Origin: Rhynchonema sp. JSB1_4
Taxonomy: Eukaryota > Nematoda > Chromadorea > Monhysterida > Xyalidae
Direction: 5' to 3'
Assembly (NCBI GenBank): GCA_030248065.1
Contig: JASAMV010008909.1
Span: 1-64,000 of the forward strand
Length of the DNA: 64,000 bases
Shown here one piece after another: positions 10,795 to 22,734 of this stretch (positions are counted from its first letter, which is position 1; each line of letters starts with the position of its first letter). A program made the translations under genes and the position numbers. The notes under the pieces are model-generated. The model was not told the DNA's origin, did no database searches, and saw nothing but the letters and a program-made list of their open reading frames with translations.

Positions 10795-11216
10795 TAGGAG
10801 CCCTCAGGGTTCTAATAATATAAAAAACTCATACAATTACTTTCATTGCTGCCGTGCCATTAAGGGGCTCGGGACAAAACCGTAGGAAGGCTGGCGGGCA
10901 GGGTTGGCTTAAAGTGACTCTACAATTGATCGTTGACCGCGTTTGTTTGCAGTCATTTTTTCAGAAAATAAAGACCAGGTATCAGAAACCCAGATTTAGG
11001 AAATAGATTTTCAAGTCGTTACTTTGTGATGTTTCACGGAGCCCACACATTTTTACAAAAGGGGAAAAAATAAAAAAAAGTTTGTGGCAGGAAAAAACTT
11101 TGTTTTTCTATTGCATTTTCGTTTCTGCATGAAAAAACACGGACTCAAAATCTAGAGACAAGCTTGGGTTTCCGTGGCAGATTTTTGGAAAGTTTCGCAC
11201 TCTTCCCCCACGAACA
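10795..11216 (-). repeat. Diverged copy of the GGGCTCGGGACA foldback arm
   Basis: The word GGGCTCGGGACAAAACCG at about 10865, and a later block with AGACAAGCTTGGGTTTCC and AGATTTTTGGAAAG, are diverged matches to the arms of the inverted repeat at 22735-24220 (and to 20035-20340). The copy is strongly decayed. It carries a TGATGTTTCA decamer at 11028-11037. Confidence 0.5.
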
Positions 11217-11345
11217 GGGTTGGATTAAAAAAGTGAAAAATTTTTTGTAAAAAAAATTATTTTTTAAAAAAGTTGGCCACCTTTTAATTTTTAAATTTTA
11301 AAAAGTAAGCCACTTTTTTATTATTTGTTCACTTTTTTTCGTTAT
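11217..11345 (-). repeat. AT-rich dispersed repeat, copy 2 (inverted)
   Basis: Reverse complement of the repeat at 1-145, including the GGCCACCTTTTAA and AGGGTTGGATTAA blocks at corresponding positions. Confidence 0.75.
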
Positions 11346-11929
11346 TTTCTGACTTTTTAAGGTAAAACGGCATGTTTTCATGTGTTTTTATTGCTCATGA
11401 TTTTCAAAAAATTGCCTGCGGCGCTTATAATTCAGTTTCAAATGGTGTTGTGATGGACTCATACAGTTCCCAGACATCCCAACAACCGCTGTATGTATAA
11501 TATAGGACACCCCATACCGCATATTGTACAGTTATTGAGCGTGTAGTAAGCTATCGACAGACTCCATGTTGCTCCCCTGTTTGCTGTGGCGTACGATGAT
11601 TAGTCATTTGTTGCTTTTGTGACACAAAATGAGCCTTGTGTACAGTAAGTCTTTATCTGTCTTCAAATTTATCCCCAAATTCACAAACAGAAGGTTGGCC
11701 TTCCCTTTGTCATATATACCCACAGAGTTACCTTCGAGGTTCTCGAAGTGTCATGACCAAAGGGATTCGATCGCAGTTGATCGACTTAAACATACAATCA
11801 GTGGAAAAGTTCTCATTTGTGTCCCTCAAAACATACCTAACTAACATGATTTCAGCAATTTTATTCTACAAGAAACCAAATTTTTGGGGGTCCGGAATAA
11901 AAAAAAGTGATTTTAAAAAAAAATTTAAA

Positions 11930-14745
11930 AAGTTTTTTTAAGAGACTGGGCAGGTAATTTTCACTCGAAGTGTTCCGGAAAAAATTTTGACCCCATAATT
12001 TTATGTGCTCATTAGATTGGCCATACATTGAACCTCCCAAATCCCAATTTTGAGTTGCACATCCCGAACCGTTTTGAAGATACAGGTTCAAACAGGTGTA
12101 CTGGTCGACATTTTTGACATTTTGGCAACATTGCACATTTGGCCACATTGCAAGCGCACGTTTCAAAATAGTGGATTACTGTTTGTCATGCAATAGGAGC
12201 TAGTTATAGGCTACATACATCATACCGAAGCCTAATCGGATTGGTTTTCGTTTTCGTGAAATTCGTAATTTATTGCCGTCAACCTTGTGTACCAAGGAAC
12301 ACTAAAGAAGTGCTAAATGAAAAAGTATCAACGTAGCCTGACCAAACGGCTTATGCAATTATTTGCACCACCTATCGGGCTATCTAGGCCGACAGATGGG
12401 ATACCTTGTAAATCCGAAAAAATTTTTCTATGATCCAATTTATGAAAAATTTTGTCAAAAATGCCGTTTTTTTGCGTTTTTTGTCTTTTCGTGTCTGCCA
12501 TTATTAATCGGTCTGTTACTAAAAAATGAAAAGTTGCTAAATTATTCTTCAGGCAGCTTTAAATGAGAGGGGGACTTCACAAAACACAAGCAGCCACGCA
12601 GCCGCGCGTTATTCGTGTGCGCGCAACACACCCATTTCGCCTATTTTTAACGCACCAATACCCCAAGCCTAAAATGAGCAGAGCGTAAAAGAAAAGTTAC
12701 GCGTCTGTTGCTAGCAGCATTTTGCATATTAACAGTTTAGATCATTATCAAAGTATCTGCATTGATACAGTGACAAAATACGCCGACTTGTGAAAATGCG
12801 GAGCCACACAATGGCACGGTTTGAACGTGCTCGTTGATTGCGCACTGGTGAACATGGCGCATGTTATCTGACGAGTGCGTTTTCATGTGCCGCTGTACTC
12901 AACTGATGCATACGATGTGTATAGGACCATAGAATTTGAATCGCGATGAAAATTGTGCTGGCAAACACTTTTACTGGCGATAATCACGCACTTATGTTTC
13001 AGGGCACGACTAGGTCTACTTTTCAAGAATTTCGTGACTCAGCAAAAATTATCAACGTAGCCTGACCAAACGGATTATGCAGTAAGTTGCGCCACTTTTT
13101 GGGTTATCCAGACCGACAGATGGGATACCTTGTGAGTCCGAAAAAAAATTTTTATGATCCAATTTATGAAAAATTTTGTCAAAAATGACTTTTTTTTCCC
13201 GTCTTTTTGTCTTTTCGTGTCTGCATTTACTAATCTGTCTGTTACTAAAAACTGAAACATTGCTAAATTATTCTTCAGGCAGTTTTAAATGAGATGGGGA
13301 ATTCACCAAACACAAGCAGCCACGCAGCCACGCGTTATTCGTTGCGCGCAACACACCTGTTTCGCCTATTTTTAACGCACCAATACCCCAAGCCCAAAAT
13401 GAGCAGAGTGTAAAAGAAAAGTTACGCGTCTGTTGCCAGCAGCATTTTGCATATTAATAGTTTAGATCATTATTAAAGTATCTGCATGGATACAGTGACA
13501 AAATACGCAGACTTGTGAAAATGCGGACCCACACAATGGCTACGGTTTGACCGTGCTCGTTGATTGCGCACTGGTGAACATGGCGCATGTTATCTGACTA
13601 GTGCGTTTCATGTGCCGCTGTACTCAACTGATGCATACGATGTGTATAGGACCATAGAATTTGAATCGCGATGAAAATTGTGCTGGCAAACACTTTTACT
13701 GGCGATAATCACGCACTTATGTTTCAGGGCATGACTGGGTCTACTTTTCAAGAATTTCGTGACTCAGCAAAAAGTATCAACGTAGCCTGACCAAACGGAT
13801 TATGCAGTAAGTTGCGCCACTTTTTGGGTTATTCAGGCCGACAGATGGGATACCTTGTAAATCCGAAAAAAATTTTTCTATGATCCAATTTATGAAAAAT
13901 TTTGTCAAAAAATGCTGTTTTTTTCGTCTTTTTGTCTTTTCGTGTTTGCAATTACTAATCGGTCTGTTACTAAAAACTGAAAAGTTGCTAAATTATTCCC
14001 CAGGCAGTTTTAAATGAGATGGGAACTTCACAAGACACAAGCAGCCACGCAGCCACGCGTTATTCGTTGCGCGCAACACACCCATTTCGCCTATTTTTAA
14101 CGCACCAATACCCCAAGCCCAAAATGAGCAGAGCGTAAAAGAAAAGTTACGCGTCTGTTGCTAGCAGCATTTTGCATATTAATAGTTTAGATCATTATTA
14201 AAGTATCTGCACGGATACAGTGACAAAATACGCAGACTTGTGAAAATGCGGAGCCACACAATGGCTACGGTTTGACCGTGCTCGTTGATTGCGCACTGGT
14301 GAATATGGCGCATGTTATCTGACGAGTGCGTTTTCATGTGCTGCTGTACTCAACTGATGCATACGATGTGCATAGGACCATAGAATTTGAATCGCAATGA
14401 AAATTGTGCTGGCAAACACTTTTACTGGCAATAATCACGCACTTATTTTTCAGGGCATGACTGGGTCTACTTCTCAAGAATTTCGTGACTCAGCAAAAAG
14501 TATCAACGTAGCCTGACCAAACGGATTATGCACTCAGTTGCGCCACTTTTTGGGCTATCCAGGCCGACAGATGGGAAACCTTGTAAATCGGAAAAAATTT
14601 TTTCCTATGATTTAATTTATGAAAAATTTTGTCAAAAAAATTCCGTTTTTTCTCGTTTTTTTGTCTTTTCGTGTATGCCATTATTAATCGGTCTGTTACT
14701 AAAGACTGAAAAGTTGCTAAGTTATTCTTCAAGTAGTTCTATATG
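11930..14745 (+). repeat. Left arm of a giant inverted repeat, with 724-bp tandem units
   Basis: After a unique tip (11930-12327) come units whose shared word TCAACGTAGCCTGACCAAACG begins at about 12328, 13052, 13777 and 14503, so spacing is 724-726 bp. Units are about 90-95 percent alike. Each has a poly-T/A block, a GCAGCCACGCAGCC block and a TACGATGTGTATAGGACC block. The short ORFs seen in them break at different places from unit to unit and are not conserved as proteins. Confidence 0.9.
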
Positions 14746-14756
14746 AGATGAGGACT

Positions 14757-17239
14757 TAATAAAACACAAGCTTCATTTGCACCAGTACCACATATCGGAC
14801 TAGATAGTCCAAAAAGTGGCGCAAAAGACTGCATAATCCGTTCGGACAGGCTGCGTTGCGATACTTTTTGCCGGAACCGTTGAAAAGAAGACCCAGTCTC
14901 GTGTATTCTCCAAGAAACATGATATGTATCAGTTGAGCACCTGAAACCGCACTCGTCGGATAACATGCGCCAGCTCACCTCATCTCATTTAGAACCGCTG
15001 GAAGAATGATTTAGCAACTTTTCTGTCTTCCGTAACAGACCGATTAATAAACGCAGAAACGAAAAAGCAAAAGAACAGCATTTTTGACTATATCTTTCAT
15101 AAACTGGATCATAGAAAAAATTTCAATTTTCATCAGACACGAAAAGACAAAAAAACGCGAAAAACTTTAGTGACGAAGTCCAGACGGTGCAACATTCACA
15201 TTTTATTCCTCCATTGCAATCCAATACATCCAAACAGTGAAGTTCACAAGCACAGAGACACAGAAAGTACTGTAAGCCAGTCAATTAGGTGTAGTCAAAA
15301 CATCAATCAACTAGCTGCACACGCTGTAAACACGTGATACGCATTATTGGGGATTAGTCACCACAAAAACGGCATCTTTGACAAAATTTTTCATAAATTA
15401 AACCATAGAAAAAAAATTTTCGGATTTACAAGGTATCCCATCTGTCGGCCTGGATAACCCAAAAAATGACGCAACTTACTGCATAATCCGTTTGGTCAGG
15501 CAACGTTGATACTTTAGGCTGAGTCACGAAATGCTTGAAAAGTAGACCCAGTCATGCCCAGAAACATAAGTGCGTGATTATCGCCAGTAAAAGTGCTTGC
15601 CAGCACAATTTTCATCGCGATTCAAATTCTATGGTCCTATACACATCGTATGCATCAGTTGAGTGCAGCGGCACATGGAAACGCACTCGTCAGATAACAT
15701 GCGCCATGTTCACCAGTGCGCAATCAACGAGCACGGTCAAACCGTAGCCATTGTGTGGCCCCGCATTTTCACAAGTCTGCGTATTTTGTCACTGTGTACG
15801 TGCAGATACTTTAATAATGATCTAAACTGTTAATATGCAAAATGCTGCTAGCAACAGACGCGTAACTTTTCTTTTACGCTCTGCTCATTTTGGGCTTGGG
15901 GTAATGGGTGTGTTGCGCGCACACGAATAACGCGCGGCTGCGTTGCTGCTTGTGTTTTGTGAAGTCCCATCTCATTTAAAACTGCCAGAAGAATAATTTA
16001 GCAACTTTTTAGTTTTTAGCAACTGACCGATTAATAATGGCAGACACGAAAAGACAAAAAAAACGCGAAAAAAACGGCATTTTTGTGACAAAATTTTTGA
16101 TAAATTGAATCATAGAAAATTTTTTTCCGATTTACAAGGTATCCCATCTGTCGGCCTGGATAACCCAAGAAGTGGCGCAACTTACTGCATAATCCGTTTG
16201 GTCAGGCTACGTTGATATTTTTTGCTGAGTCACGAAATTCTTGAAAAGTAGACCCAGTCATGCCCTGAAACATAAGTGCGTGATTGTCGCCAGTAAAAGT
16301 GTTTGCCAACACAATTTTCATCGCGATTCAAATTCTATGGTCCTATACACATCGTATGCATCAGTTGAGTACAGCGGCACATGAAAACGCACTCGTCAGA
16401 TAACATGCGCCATGTTCACCAGTGCGCAATCAACGAGCACGTTCAAACCGTGCCATTGTGTGGCTCCGCATTTTCACAAGTCGGCGTATTTTGTCACTGT
16501 ATCAATGCAGATACCTAGATAATGATCTAAACTGTTAATATGCAAAATGCTGCCAGCAACAGACGCGTAACTTTTCTTTTACGCTCTGCTCATTTTAGGC
16601 TTGTGGTATTGGTGCGTTAAAAATAGGCGAAATGGGTGTGTTGCGCGCACACGAATAACGCGCGGCTGCGTGGCTGCTTGTGTTTTGTGAAGTCCCCCTC
16701 CCATTTAAAGCTGCCTGAAGAATAATTTAGCAACTTTTCAGTTTTTAGTAACAAACCGATTAATAATGGCAGACACGAAAAGACAAAAAACGCGAAAAAA
16801 CGGCTTTTTTGACAAAATTTTTCATAAATTGGATCATAGAAAAAAATTTTCGGATTTACAAGGTATCCCATCTGTCGGCCTAGATAGCCCGATAGGTGGT
16901 GCAAATAATTGCATAAGCCGTTTGGTCAGGCTACGTTGATACTTTTTTCAGTTAGCACTTCTTTAGTGTCCTTTGGTACACAAGGTTGACGGCAATAAAT
17001 TACGAATTTCACGAAAATGAAAACCAATCCGATTATGCTTCGGTATGATGTATGTAGCCTAAAACTAGCTCCTATTGCATGACAAACAGTAATCCACTAT
17101 TTTGAAACGTGCGCTTGCAATGTGGCCAAATGTGCAATGTTGCCAAAATGTCAAAAATGTCGCCCAGTACACCTGTTTGAACCTGTATTTACAAAACGGT
17201 TCGGGATGTGCAACTCAAAATTGGGATTTGGGAGGTTCA
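14757..17239 (-). repeat. Right arm of the giant inverted repeat, proximal part
   Basis: Mirror image of the left arm: the unit word, now complemented, appears at about 14850, 15505, 16212 and 16935. Beyond the last unit, 16950-17239 is the inverted copy of 12000-12320. The homology stops abruptly at GGTTCAATG (17239) and resumes at 19894, so the arm was interrupted by an insertion. The units nearest the centre are the most degenerate. Confidence 0.9.
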
Positions 17240-19122
17240 ATGAGTGGTGTGGGTTCCGTGCTGTTCGGTGTTCAAAGAACTACCTCGCGTAACAGCTGTT
17301 ACTATCCTTCCGTCGGGTCTAGACGACAGAACGAGTTCCACCGGAATAGACATTATCGACGGGCGTTTCACATCCCCTTCGAAATGACCCAATCGGAGAT
17401 TGTAGTCAGCCATCCTCAATTCTCCCTCCGGTTCGAAGTATACGCACTTCACGATCGGTTCGTACAGTACGTCGTACTCACGTTTCTGTTCAGTTTGGTT
17501 GGGACCTCCAGTAGCACTTTCAGGCGTGCCACAGCCTGCTTCATCCTGTTGGCTGATCATACATTCTTCAACTGAGGCATCATGCCACAGGGATCGCGTC
17601 TTTCCGACTGGCACTATTCGCATCGACACACTGACCGTGTGCGACTGCACTGGGTAGTCCAGTTCGGGTAGGTCGAAATACCGTGTGCGTTCCCTGAGCG
17701 CATTCTCAAGCACATTCGGCATGGACAACATCGGGTCCTCATTCCGACACAAATCGTTGTATAATCCACAAGTCACGGGTTCGGAACCCTCTTGCAGTGA
17801 CATGCCCGGACTGTGGCGGTCTCCATATGGTAGCACTCGTATCGGCACTCGGTTATCGAGTATCTCGCCCCACTTGTCCATCAATTGACGCGTCTTGGCG
17901 GATCTCGGATCCCGTGCGTTCTCGATCTCAAACAATCCGCGAACCTCGGCGAGACACCGGCCATCAAACTCGCACCAGGGCTCATACGTGATCGCGGCCA
18001 CATCCAAATACTCCGAAACCCTAGCGGCAAGCAATCGATCATGGGGTAGCTCCTCTGCATACAACCATTTCAACAGATGGTCACTGTATTGGTGCGTGGT
18101 GAACACAATGTCAACCACTTCTTCATGCAACCGCCACGGTTCAGCGAACTGGGGTGCACTAAACCAATCCTCTTGCCACGATACCTCACGTATCTGGTCC
18201 TCATCGAGCTCTTCCAGCGTGTATAGACAAATCACGTTCTCCCGAATTAACTCTGACTCGGACTGGTATCTCTCACGAACACGCATACGTCCGGAATCCG
18301 TATCCGAACTCACATAACGGGCCTGTCGCGCCTGCTGCGCTCGTCCGATCTCCTGCCCTTTCGATATCCGTCCAGATTCCTGCCCTTTCGCTCCCGGCTC
18401 TTTTGTCACACGAATCTCATGCGCCTTCTGCGCCCTCTCCTCTTCCAGACACTCCTGTCCTTCCTTCACGTGGGCTTCCAGCCCTTCCTCCGCACGGGTC
18501 TCCTGCGCCTCGCGCGCCCGTACCTCGCTTAGCCATTCGTCATACAGCTATTGCGCCCTTTGCGCCTGGCTAGCGGTCAACAAACTCGTCCGCCGGTACC
18601 CAGCATGGAACTCCTGCGCTACTTGCGCCTGTCCAGCTTTCGTGTCCGGTCGGTACACCTCCTTGTCTGACTGGTCCAATTGACCACAACTGCGGTCTCC
18701 TGATGACCGACTTTCGTACTGCTGCGGCCTTCACTCTGACCGACTTTCTCGCTGCGACCGTTCCACTGGTCGACTTTCACACTGCGACCGTTCCACTGGT
18801 CGACTTTCACATCCGACTTCTGGTCCTCCAACTGACCGTCGGTTCGCTCCAAACACCCAAAAGTGTTACTCTCAATAAACAAAACATCATTCTCCTCATC
18901 CCAGAACTCCCATTCGGTCTCTCCGCGACCGATGTGTGGATGAGTCACTGCCTCGCCCGACTGACCTGTCCATCCGCCTGTCTGTTCCCTCTGCCTCGGC
19001 GGACTGCTGCGGTCATCGGCGGCTTCCGTCCGGAGATTGGCATCCGGCATTGCCTTGTTCGACCGGGAATTGTCGTCCGGCATTGGTTCGCGACGAATGG
19101 ACTCGCCGCTTGAAGGATGCAT
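17237..19122 (-). CDS. Unrecognised ORF of the insertion, with a frameshift and an in-frame TAG
   Basis: The ATG at 19122-19120 opens 167 codons; the frame then changes near 18620-18660. The second frame is open through 18550, meets one TAG (about 18546-18548, preceded by CAA), and continues more than 430 codons to a stop in flanking host DNA at 17237. The first part holds an 11-residue tandem repeat around KVDQWNGRS; the middle is Gln/Glu/Arg-rich with GQE repeats and could form a coiled coil; the last 300 residues look like a folded domain (VVDIVFTTHQYSDHLLKWLY and a PELDYPVQSH stretch). No family is recognised. The natural stop is absent, so the 3' end is probably truncated. Confidence 0.5.
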
Positions 19123-19130
19123 CGGTGCTA

Positions 19131-19381
19131 CGAATCAATCAAGCCACACCGATGAGTCGACGCACGAATCAATCAAGTTTGTCGACTGGATTAGTAACCG
19201 GGGTGCGAGTCAATCAAGCTTCCCCGGACCGAGGTGCGAATCAATCAAGCTTCCTCGGTACCTGATCTAGAAAATCTGCAAAAGCTGGAAGTCCCAGTCA
19301 GGTTAGGTTAGGTACATAAATATATATGACATGCAATAGGACGAACTCACAAACCTCAACCAACGTTGCGAATCAATCAAG
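19131..19381 (-). promoter_or_regulatory. Five-copy 13-bp leader repeat (CGAATCAATCAAG)
   Basis: Copies start at 19131, 19165, 19206 (one mismatch, CGAGTC), 19237 and 19369. On the strand of the ORF they read CTTGATTGATTCG, and the last lies 8 bases before the ATG. All copies point the same way with uneven spacing, which suggests a binding site array and not simple tandem DNA. What binds is unknown. Confidence 0.55.
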
Positions 19382-19893
19382 CGTCGAAGGTTTATTGGCC
19401 TGGAGACGAACAACCTTTTCCAATAGTAGGTCACTGTGGTTATGGCGGAAGATTTGGGTATCTAACTATTAAAAGTGAAGATTGCTTATATAGGTTTTGG
19501 GACGTAGTGTCTAAGGATACATCACACACATAAGGTATGGATTATAAAAACAAGAAAAGTTACTGTACGCAAAGTATGCAAATTTACCATACGACACACG
19601 CAAAAAGGAGAGACTTAATCCCTCACTCGAACGATCGCTAACCACGTAATAACGAACGTTCATGTAACACAGTCACGCAAGGGAACATCAACCGAACTGC
19701 TCATTTACGCAGGTTGACTCGCCTGCACGCATAGTGCTTTCCGGATTGCATCCGACCGACCAATCACAGTACCGGTCTACTTATGTCCCTTGACTTCACG
19801 TGTCCCTCACGTGTCGTATCCCAAACGACAACTTGGATACTTACGCGTCCGCGTAAACGCTAACCATGAAGTATCATGGATATCTTCTTGCTA
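19382..19893. other. Noncoding remainder of the insertion leader
   Basis: No ORF of note. It includes two ACGTG-type words at 19798-19815 and a GC-richer stretch near the boundary. In element orientation this is the 5' leader. Confidence 0.4.
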
Positions 19894-19990
19894 ATGTATG
19901 GCCAATCTAATGAGGAAATAAAATTATGGGGTTAAAATTTTTTCCGGAACACTTCGGGTGAAAATTACCTGCCCAGCCTCTTAAAAAAGT
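19894..19990 (-). repeat. Right arm of the giant inverted repeat, distal tip
   Basis: The inverted copy of about 11930-12025 (TATGGCCAATCTAATGAG and CCGGAACACTTCGG blocks), which restores the outer end of the arm after the 2.65-kb insertion. It ends near CAAACCCTGCCC, the same tail word as the AT-rich dispersed repeat. Confidence 0.85.
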
Positions 19991-20034
19991 TCGAAAATAA
20001 ACAAATTTGCTCAAACCCTGCCCACGAATGAAGC

Positions 20035-20340
20035 AAAGCTTCAAGCGACTGAAGCTGGTGATAAGTTAACCAGAACGTCCGATACGTCACCAGTTGTGAT
20101 CATATCCGTGTATTACTTGACCACCAGCTCATTTGGGGCTGCTGTATCGGTCGTTCCTCATTGTGGAAAAATTTACTTATCATCAGAAACGAAGAGTCCC
20201 TCTACCAAGATAGCGAATCTCCGAGGAGCTTAAATTTGTGCATGACGTATAAGTGCTATCGGAATGTTTTCCAACGGTGTATAACACTGTGCTCGCTTCT
20301 ACCCTTTTTCACGTTCCGAGCCCTTTTTCAACAGCAGCGG
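20035..20340 (+). repeat. Diverged copy of the GGGCTCGGGACA foldback arm
   Basis: Matches the right arm of the inverted repeat at 22735-24220 block by block (GAAGCAAAGCTTCAAGCGACT, CGTGTATTACTTGACC, GAGGAGCTTAAATTTGTGC), in the same orientation. No coding content. Confidence 0.7.
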
Positions 20341-20384
20341 GAAGCGGCGGACATGAGCAAGCTCTCTAAATACCACTCCTTTTT

Positions 20385-20830
20385 AGAGCCTTGTAATAGT
20401 ACTGTGGTCAAATCAGATCGTCAAATCTTCCCGTTATCTTATCTATGGACTATTTCTCGCTCTCATTTGGGGCTGCTTGAGTTGACGAAATGGTTTGTGT
20501 ATGGAACGGATGGTTCCACAGGGAAAACAGTAGTGCGCCGTCGCTTTAAAAAATGGGGGAGGGGAAAAAAAAAGAGAAAAGAAAAAGAGATTACTAAGTC
20601 TTGTGCCTTCCCCTTTTCTTCCTCCTTATTTTTCTAACTCTCCCATCTCCTCTTTCTTTTTTTCTCCTGTCACACCTCCTTTCTACACTCCTATTACCTC
20701 TACTCGCAACCACAACACACAGACAGCACGCAACACAACACACAGCAGGAGAGAGAGAACAGCACAGCAACACCACACAGCGAGAAACAGCGCACCACAC
20801 ACAGTTTGACCACTTGATTTGACGACCGTA
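20385..20830. repeat. Foldback-like element with purine/pyrimidine tracts
   Basis: The ends are inverted words (GTGGTCAAATCAGATCGTCAA near 20400, and ACTTGATTTGACGACC near 20812). Inside are a purine-only tract (20549-20590) and a pyrimidine-rich tract (20612-20670) able to pair with each other, then a CA-rich tract. A relative lies at 58830-58915, which shares the CTCATTTGGGGCT word. Confidence 0.55.
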
Positions 20831-21442
20831 CCATTAGCCTTTTTAGAAAACGAAGAGCAAAGAACCCAGATTTTAAATTTCCTCCTGTGAGCAACGACCG
20901 AATTTGCTTTTTTTCGAGCAAGTACATGGTGTCTCTTGACTCCTTCCTACTCATTATGTTTCAGATCATAGCTGCTGTATCTCGTGTTATAGAGGTTGGA
21001 TTGAATCCTAGAGACGCAATTGATATATATTCAGACGACAATGCTGCGCATGTTAGATGTGAAAAACCATTAGGGCACTGCTATTTTTTGGCCTAAAATT
21101 GGCTATTTTGTGTCAAAAACGCTGTGCGCGAATACAATTTTTTAAAGCCCAGCCTTTGCATGAGCCTATTAGAAAAGACCATTTTTTCAAGCCAAAATGA
21201 TTTTGTTTCAAAAAAAGGTCACCACCCCTCCCGAGGAGAGAAAGCTAAATTCCCCAACAGAAAATTGACACGGAAAGGTAACACAAATTTCTCGAACAAA
21301 ATGAGAGGGTACATTAATCCCCAAAACAAAACGAGAGGGTACTAAGTTCCTGACCAGGAACTACACTATTGGCGATGCAACCCAAAAAAAGCCTTCAGGT
21401 TTTTCTGTTCGTTTTAAAGTTCGACCACACTATATTGTTCAG
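20831..21442. other. No recognisable gene
   Basis: An open stretch at 20887-21096 has no domain I recognise. A short direct repeat around ACGAGAGGGTAC or ATGAGAGGGTAC occurs at about 21300 and 21332. Confidence 0.4.
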
Positions 21443-21647
21443 GATCAGCGGTCTCCCGCTAATTGCCGTTGGAGGACTGGACGCAGGTGACGAAGGTGGT
21501 GAAGTGGTTAACAAGTACGTGCACATGCTGATCAACGGACGGTGGACTCTGATGGCCTCCTTGCCAGCTGCTTGCACCCGTCTTCATAAAGTCTTGATGT
21601 CGGCAACTGCAATTCCACAGGATCAGTTGCCCCCTGTACCGAACTAG
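21443..21647 (+). CDS. Possible Kelch-repeat exon or gene fragment
   Basis: After a TTGTTCAG acceptor the frame encodes one Kelch-like blade: IAVGG, a variable stretch, a Tyr, then GRWTLMASLP and an Arg. The paired glycines, the spaced Tyr and Trp, and the small-hydrophobic-Pro ending follow the Kelch pattern. About 16 further residues follow to a TAG at 21645. No second blade is visible nearby, so this could be a lone exon of a larger gene, an exon fragment, or a pseudogene. The 3' limit is uncertain. Confidence 0.4.
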
Positions 21648-21777
21648 ATTCACCTGGACACGAAATGAAGTGAATAGTTCGGGTGAAGTGGTCGGGTTTG
21701 CAGGCATATTCTTGTTTTTCAAGACTGTGTAGAGTCGCGAGTGCTATTTTTGGAGGCTGAAGTCATCTCAATCTATG

Positions 21778-21990
21778 GGTGGAATTTTCGAAACGGTGTA
21801 AAGGTAAGTTGGGTGTAAAGTTCGGTCGAAAGCTCGGTCGGCGTAGCTCGGTGTAAACGTGAAATATTGCCTGTTATTAACGTGGAATGTTTCAAGTTTA
21901 CACCGAGGTCGATCACACTGAGCTGTCGACCGAGCTTTCCACCGACCTTTACACCCAACCTACCTTCACACCGTTTCGAAAATATCGCCC
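21778..21990. mobile_element. Foldback MITE, GGGTGGAATTTTCGAAACGG ends
   Basis: Arms of about 80 bp are inverted copies, with tips built on TTTCGAAACGGTGT and inner blocks ACCGAGCTTTC. Its ends resemble those of the MITE at 35645-35749 (GGGTGATATTCACGAAACGG), so the two are probably one family. Confidence 0.75.
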
Positions 21991-22734
21991 TATCAAAGAA
22001 ACATTCACTTCCACAATTTACGCGTCATAATCAGCCAAAGCTTTTTTACCGGGCTGAGAACATAGTCCGGCTAGTCCAAGGGAAGCCACGACTTGTCTTT
22101 TCCAGCATTCCACACCACTTCAGCCGTCTCGGAAGGTTATTTTGGTTTTCGGTGATTGCGACCTGTCTTCTTTTCTTCGACTCTCGCTCGTTTAATCGCT
22201 GCGTGTGGTGCCGCTCTGTTTCCATCTGATTATTAATAAGCCAACCGGTAATAAATACCTAAATCTTTCACATAAAACTGATGAAGCAATAATTGGATAT
22301 CGTAGGTGGAGCGACGTCGCACCGTGTTAATTAACAGGTGTTATTTAGCCGTATCAGATTTGGAGACAGGCCTTGCGGCTTCGGTTCGGTTCCAAACGAG
22401 AAACGCACCGGAAAGTTTCGTTTGAACCGAGTCTTTCGACATGGTTCGACCGTCATGTGCAGTAGTACAGACCAGCGTAAAGTTGCTCCAGGTGTGTGAA
22501 AACAAGTTACCCTGGTGAACGTGAACCAGCTAGCTATTAGTGTATATGTACATGTACACCTGGTCCGTAGCCCCAGCGCCTGTCTTTAAATAGTACACGT
22601 TCATGTGTTCAACATGAGCGAAATCAAACTTGGAAGTCAGTCCATCCGGTCTTGCCTTGGTCAGGTGTGAACTTTTGCATCAATGATGTTTCGAAATTGC
22701 CTGAATCCACTATTTTCCGACCACCGCCCGAATT
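21991..22734. other. No recognisable gene
   Basis: Short open stretches only. No repeat arm or RNA gene recognised. Confidence 0.4.

Larger units (their letters stand above)
17240..19893 (-). mobile_element. 2.65-kb insertion in the right arm, with one long ORF
   Basis: Boundaries come from the intact left arm: homology leaves at AATG (17236-17239) and returns at AATG (19894-19897), giving a 4-bp apparent target duplication. Read on the minus strand the insert has a leader of about 770 bases with five copies of a 13-bp repeat, then an ATG and a long ORF that runs to the far boundary. I see no terminal inverted repeats, reverse transcriptase or integrase. It may be the truncated 5' part of an LTR-type element or an undescribed element. 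Confidence 0.6.

Noticed and set aside
12363..16904. Recurring frame encoding FFYDPIYEKFCQK-type peptides
   Set aside because: It occurs because the 724-bp unit is repeated; start and stop positions differ between units, and the sequence is low in complexity.
19298..19312. GGTTAGGTTAGGT as an insect-type telomere repeat
   Set aside because: Only two and a half units; too short to mean anything.
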